A stretch of 9,955 nucleotides of DNA from Burkholderiales bacterium (GTDB lineage Bacteria; Pseudomonadota; Gammaproteobacteria; Burkholderiales; Casimicrobiaceae), in NCBI GenBank assembly GCA_025354075.1, contig JANXNO010000452.1, positions 1 through 9,955 of the forward strand. The letters are read 5' to 3'. Positions 7,285 through 9,955 of the stretch are shown here, one piece after another. The notes beneath the pieces were generated by a model, which was not told where the DNA came from, did no database searches, and saw only the letters and a list, made by a program, of their open reading frames with translations. Both the position numbers and the translations under genes were made by a program. Within the stretch, counting starts at the first letter, position 1, and the number at the start of each line of letters is the position of its first letter.

Positions 7285-7300
7285 TGTTTCATGCGAAACA
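7285..7300. other. Degenerate parS-like site just upstream of mnmG
   Basis: TGTTTCATGCGAAACA differs from the parS consensus at two central positions (C to T at the 8th and T to C at the 10th base) while both outer TGTTTCA and GAAACA parts are intact. It lies 98 bases from the perfect site and 19 bases before the mnmG start. It may bind ParB weakly, or be a decayed copy. Overlap with the translation start region could link ParB occupancy to mnmG expression, which is speculation. Confidence 0.6.
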
Positions 7301-7319
7301 TCCGCCCTAGCACCCCAAC

Positions 7320-9308
7320 ATGACATACCCCGAGCGCTTTGACGTGATTGTCGTTGGCGGCGGCCACGCCGGTTGCGAAGCCGCTTTGGCGGCTGCACGC
7401 TCGGGCGCGAAGACATTGTTGCTGACCCATAGCATCGAAACGCTCGGCCAGATGAGCTGCAATCCGTCTATTGGCGGTATCGGAAAAGGGCACTTGGTTA
7501 AAGAAGTGGATGCGCTCGGCGGCGCAATGGCCATCGCCACGGATGAAGCTGGCATCCAGTTCCGGATTCTGAATTCGTCGAAAGGCCCGGCAGTTCGCGC
7601 AACACGAGCACAGAATGACCGCGTTTTATACCGCGCAGCAATCCGGTCGCGCATAGAAAATCAGCCGAATTTGACGTTATTTCAGCAGCCGGTGGACGAC
7701 GTTCGCGTCACCGGCGAGCGCGTCACGGGCGTACGCACGCAAATGGGCGTGACATTTGAAGCGGCGTCCGTCGTGTTGACGGCGGGCACCTTCCTGTCCG
7801 GGCTCATCCATATTGGCCTGCAAAATTACACCGCTGGCCGCGCGGGCGATCCCGCCGCAACCACGCTCGGCGCACGACTCAAAGAGATGCAGTTGCCGCA
7901 AGGCCGCCTGAAGACCGGAACGCCACCACGCATCGACGGCAAAACCGTTGATTTCACCAAGCTTGGCATTCAGCCCGGCGACGATCCCGCGCCAGTATTC
8001 AGCTTCATGGGCAACCGCGCGATGCATCCGCGACAAATACCGTGCTACATCACGCACACCAATGAGCGCACGCACGAGATAGTGCGCTCTGGACTGAATC
8101 GTTCGCCGATGTTCACCGGCGTAATCGAAGGCGTCGGGCCGCGCTATTGCCCGAGCATTGAGGACAAAATTCATCGCTTCGCCGACAAAAGTAGCCACCA
8201 GATTTTCCTTGAGCCGGAGGGCTTGACTACGCACGAGTACTACCCGGCCGGCGTGTCGACGAGCCTGCCGTTTGACATCCAGCTGGCCTTGATTCGCTCA
8301 ATGCGAGGACTAGAAAACGCGCACATTTTGCGACCCGGCTATGCGATTGAGTACGACTACTTTGATCCGCGCCAGCTCAAACAGACGCTAGAAACCAAAT
8401 ATCTCGAAGGCCTGTTTATGGCCGGACAGATCAATGGAACGACCGGTTACGAAGAGGCGGCCGCGCAAGGTTTGCTCGCGGGCGTGAATGCCGCGATGAG
8501 GTCGAAAGGCAAAGCCGGCTGGTGCCCGCGTCGCGACGAAGCGTATCTCGGCGTGCTGGTCGACGACCTCACGACACAAGGCGTGAGCGAGCCGTATCGC
8601 ATGTTCACCAGCCGCGCCGAATACCGATTGCAATTGCGCGAAGACAATGCAGATATGCGGCTCACAGAACAGGGCAGGGCACTCGGCTTGGTTGATGACG
8701 CCCGTTGGAACGCGTTCAACCGCAAGCGCGACAGTGTTTCACGTGAAACAGAACGTCTGAAATCGACCTGGGTGAATCCAGCATTGCTATCGAACGAGCG
8801 GGCGACGGCACTGCTCGGCACAACGATTGAGCGGGAATACAGCTTGTTCGATTTGCTGCGGCGACCGGGCGTGAAGCATTCGGCGATTTCGGTGCTGCGT
8901 GACGAGTTGAGCCTTAAAGCGAAGAGTGACATGTCCACCACGACTGTGGGCTGGATTGAAAACCCAGCGCCCACGGGAGCCTCTGGTGATACCGGGTTTT
9001 CAACCCAGCTTACAGTCTTCGACGAATCCGTCAGCGAGCAAGTAGAAATCGCCGCCAAATACGCGGGCTATATCGAACGCCAGCAAGACGAAATCGACCG
9101 CCAACTGGCGAACGAAAACCTGCGCTTCCCCGTTGATCTTGACTACACTCAAGTGCGCGGACTCTCGAAAGAAGTGCAAATCAAGCTGTCCGCACAACGC
9201 CCAGACACACTCGGGCAGGCGGGCCGAATCTCGGGCGTGACGCCTGCCGCCATTTCGCTGCTGCTCGTCCATCTCAAAAAGGGTCGACTGGCGGAGATGG
9301 TGGCATGA
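7320..9308 (+). CDS. mnmG: MnmG (GidA), tRNA U34 5-carboxymethylaminomethyl modification enzyme
   Basis: With MnmE, MnmG adds the carboxymethylaminomethyl group at C5 of wobble uridine 34 in several tRNAs, using FAD and NADH; it is cytosolic. The 662-residue product begins [16 protein letters not shown] (FAD dinucleotide motif, residues 7-22). It keeps Cys47 ([13 protein letters not shown]) and Cys277 ([11 protein letters not shown]), the two cysteines conserved in E. coli MnmG, plus [31 protein letters not shown] and the C-terminal EQVEI.AKYAGYI and [20 protein letters not shown], which bind tRNA and MnmE. The ATG has no obvious Shine-Dalgarno, but the N-terminus matches the family exactly. 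E. coli MnmG is 629 residues. Most of the excess lies between about residues 532 and 567, where a palindromic repeat is read in frame. Codons 473-477 (VSRET) are formed by a parS site. rsmG follows after 94 bases of palindromic DNA. Confidence 0.98.
   Translation: MTYPERFDVIVVGGGHAGCEAALAAARSGAKTLLLTHSIETLGQMSCNPSIGGIGKGHLVKEVDALGGAMAIATDEAGIQFRILNSSKGPAVRATRAQNDRVLYRAAIRSRIENQPNLTLFQQPVDDVRVTGERVTGVRTQMGVTFEAASVVLTAGTFLSGLIHIGLQNYTAGRAGDPAATTLGARLKEMQLPQGRLKTGTPPRIDGKTVDFTKLGIQPGDDPAPVFSFMGNRAMHPRQIPCYITHTNERTHEIVRSGLNRSPMFTGVIEGVGPRYCPSIEDKIHRFADKSSHQIFLEPEGLTTHEYYPAGVSTSLPFDIQLALIRSMRGLENAHILRPGYAIEYDYFDPRQLKQTLETKYLEGLFMAGQINGTTGYEEAAAQGLLAGVNAAMRSKGKAGWCPRRDEAYLGVLVDDLTTQGVSEPYRMFTSRAEYRLQLREDNADMRLTEQGRALGLVDDARWNAFNRKRDSVSRETERLKSTWVNPALLSNERATALLGTTIEREYSLFDLLRRPGVKHSAISVLRDELSLKAKSDMSTTTVGWIENPAPTGASGDTGFSTQLTVFDESVSEQVEIAAKYAGYIERQQDEIDRQLANENLRFPVDLDYTQVRGLSKEVQIKLSAQRPDTLGQAGRISGVTPAAISLLLVHLKKGRLAEMVA
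8735..8750. other. parS: parS centromere site, perfect, inside the mnmG coding sequence
   Basis: TGTTTCACGTGAAACA occurs exactly, within mnmG, about 1.55 kb from the intergenic parS. In the gene's frame it encodes V473-S-R-E-T477, between NRKRDS and [11 protein letters not shown]. coli has NIERERQRLKSTW at this place (from memory), so the protein tolerates substitution here and the exact 16-mer is probably kept for ParB binding. Confidence 0.93.
8942..9017. repeat. 76-bp palindromic (REPIN-like) element inserted in frame in mnmG
   Basis: Two 24-base arms (8942-8965 and 8994-9017) are reverse complements except for one mismatch and two G.T positions, around a 28-base centre. Landmarks are GACTGT...TTGAAAACCC on the left and GGGTTTTCAA...ACAGTC on the right. 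Each half can also fold alone (left: GCTGG/CCAGC with GTGG/CCAC). This looks like an inverted pair of short hairpins. It encodes roughly GWIENPAP...GDTGFSTQ, absent from E. coli MnmG, and the opposite strand would read a similar SWVENP...GFSIQP, as expected for a palindrome. The frame is kept. Confidence 0.8.
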
Positions 9309-9320
9309 CAAACGTTTGTC
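9307..9320. repeat. 14-bp perfect palindrome across the mnmG stop codon
   Basis: GACAAACGTTTGTC is its own reverse complement and begins within the TGA stop of mnmG. It abuts the REP-like unit that starts at 9320. It could be a protein-binding site or the remnant of a target site; no T-tract is present, so it is not an intrinsic terminator. Confidence 0.5.
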
Positions 9321-9399
9321 GTAGGATGGGCGCCCCGCGCCCACGCGTCCATTCATTCGGGAGCTCCGTCCGCGTGGGCAACAAGTTGCCCACCCTACG
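9320..9399. repeat. Inverted pair of REP-like units (REPIN) between mnmG and rsmG
   Basis: The left unit (9320-9350) starts CGTAGGATGGGCG and folds as TGGGCG/CGCCCA (9327-9332 with 9338-9343). The right unit, on the - strand (9399-9367), starts CGTAGGGTGGGC and folds as a 9-bp stem GTGGGCAAC/GTTGCCCAC (9374-9382 with 9385-9393). Both units carry the GTAG head before a hairpin and end in CCCACGCG, facing each other across a 16-base spacer holding GGAGCTCC. This is the architecture of REP doublets mobilised by RAYT (REP-associated tyrosine) transposases. It may also affect read-through or RNA stability between the two genes. Confidence 0.75.
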
Positions 9400-9402
9400 C
9401 AT

Positions 9403-9955
9403 ATGAACAACGAAAACAAAACCGGCACGCGCCCCAGCGCAACTTTAACGGGAACGCGCCCACGCGTTCAGCCCGGAATCAACCCACAAGGCCAAGGCAT
9501 GACCACTTCTGCAGGGCTGCGCCCCGTGATCGACCGACCATTGAAACGCGAACAAATCGAGTTCACCCCCGAGCTGCGCGCCGAACTGCGCGCCAAGCTG
9601 GATGCGGGCTTGAGCGAAATGCGCCTGACCGCCAGCGAAAAGCAAAAAAACCAGCTCATCGAATCGCTCGCCTTCCTGAACGAGTGGAATGCGGTGATCA
9701 ATCTCACCGCCATCCGTGACCCGCATGACCAGCTGGCGCAACACATTCTCGACTCACTTTCAGTGCTGTACTGCATTCCGAAAGAGTCGACCACGCTGCT
9801 CGACGTCGGCTCGGGCGGCGGCTTTCCGGCACTGCCGATTGCCGTGATGCGTCCCGATCTGGAGGTCGTCGCCGTCGACTCCGTACGCAAAAAAACCGAC
9901 TACATCGAGAAGGCGGCGACGCTTTTGAAGATCGGCAACCTGAGCGCTGTCCACA
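9403..9955 (+). CDS. rsmG: RsmG (GidB), 16S rRNA m7G527 methyltransferase (3'-truncated by the window)
   Basis: RsmG methylates N7 of G527 in 16S rRNA with S-adenosylmethionine; loss gives low-level streptomycin resistance in several bacteria. The fragment (184 codons, open at the right edge) shows the family pattern QKNQLIESLAFLNEWNAVIN, NLTAIRDP (100-107), QHILDSLSVL, the SAM-binding LLDVGSGGGFPALPIAV (132-148) and VVAVDSVRKKTDYIEKA. The start is uncertain. The ATG at 9403 lies just past the REPIN, has no ribosome site and adds a Thr/Arg/Pro/Gly-rich stretch of about 60 residues before the normal core. The in-frame ATG at 9499 follows AAGG at 9488-9491 and gives a more usual length. mnmG lies 94 bases upstream, so co-transcription is possible. 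parA and parB normally follow. Confidence 0.95.
   Translation, partial: MNNENKTGTRPSATLTGTRPRVQPGINPQGQGMTTSAGLRPVIDRPLKREQIEFTPELRAELRAKLDAGLSEMRLTASEKQKNQLIESLAFLNEWNAVINLTAIRDPHDQLAQHILDSLSVLYCIPKESTTLLDVGSGGGFPALPIAVMRPDLEVVAVDSVRKKTDYIEKAATLLKIGNLSAVH

Larger units (their letters stand above)
6526..7319. other. Long intergenic region between the MFS gene and mnmG, containing parS sites
   Basis: Nearly 800 bases between divergently transcribed genes. No ORF has convincing coding character. The left part (6555-6660) is AT-richer and holds an imperfect inverted repeat. The middle holds a 40-codon ORF with a ribosome site and a 7-bp hairpin. The right 140 bases hold a perfect parS and a degenerate one. 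A TAGAAT box at 7248-7253 could be a -10 for mnmG, but no -35 is seen at the proper distance. No DnaA-box cluster (TTATCCACA-like) or 13-mer array is visible. Confidence 0.6.

Noticed and set aside
6526..7319. oriC in the interval before mnmG, as in E. coli beside gidA
   Set aside because: No array of DnaA boxes or AT-rich 13-mers could be found; only parS sites support ori proximity.
8447..9058. 203-codon antisense ORF inside mnmG
   Set aside because: Shadow frame; its SWVENP-like motif arises because the palindrome reads similarly on both strands.
9946..9954. CTGTCCACA at the right edge as a DnaA box
   Set aside because: Two mismatches to TTATCCACA and it lies inside rsmG coding sequence.
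1..9955. CRISPR array, tRNA or rRNA genes, insertion sequences or integrases
   Set aside because: No regularly spaced direct repeats, no cloverleaf or rRNA-like stretch, and no transposase or integrase coding sequence were seen.

Overview
The window reads as a chromosomal segment from a betaproteobacterium, most likely Burkholderiales-like. The basis is protein similarity recalled from memory (Tex, MnmG, RsmG, the small secreted protein family), the order mnmG-rsmG that normally leads into parA-parB near the replication origin, and a GC-rich, beta-type coding style. No database search was possible, so the lineage is an inference.

Layout. (1) 1-1607: the C-terminal two thirds of tex (RNA-binding transcription accessory protein), cut by the left edge, with a GC-rich palindrome read in frame at the edge. 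(2) 1608-4826: an accessory-looking block of two tandem paralogous secreted proteins (1724-2932 and 3630-4826, both +) with a small secreted protein gene on the opposite strand between them (3001-3321). A strong, probably bidirectional terminator lies at 2950-2978 between the first paralog and the small gene. (3) 4827-5241: no recognisable gene. (4) 5242-6525 (-): a 12-helix MFS transporter of unknown substrate. (5) 6526-7319: a long non-coding interval with an imperfect inverted repeat, a weak small ORF and two ParB centromere (parS) sites near its right end. (6) 7320-9308: mnmG (gidA), complete, with a perfect parS inside the reading frame and a palindromic repeat read in frame in its C-terminal part. 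(7) 9307-9399: stacked palindromes, including an inverted pair of REP-like units (a REPIN). (8) 9403-9955: rsmG (gidB), cut by the right edge.

How the parts fit. mnmG and rsmG are housekeeping RNA-modification genes that in most bacteria sit beside parA-parB. The three parS or parS-like sites mark this as the ori-proximal centromere region where ParB loads, and parA and parB are predicted just right of the window. No DnaA-box cluster is visible, so oriC itself is probably not here. The most unusual signals are palindromic repeats from three sequence families in 10 kb, two of them inside conserved ORFs without breaking the frame, and the duplicated two-domain secreted proteins with six position-conserved cysteines, whose function I do not recognise.
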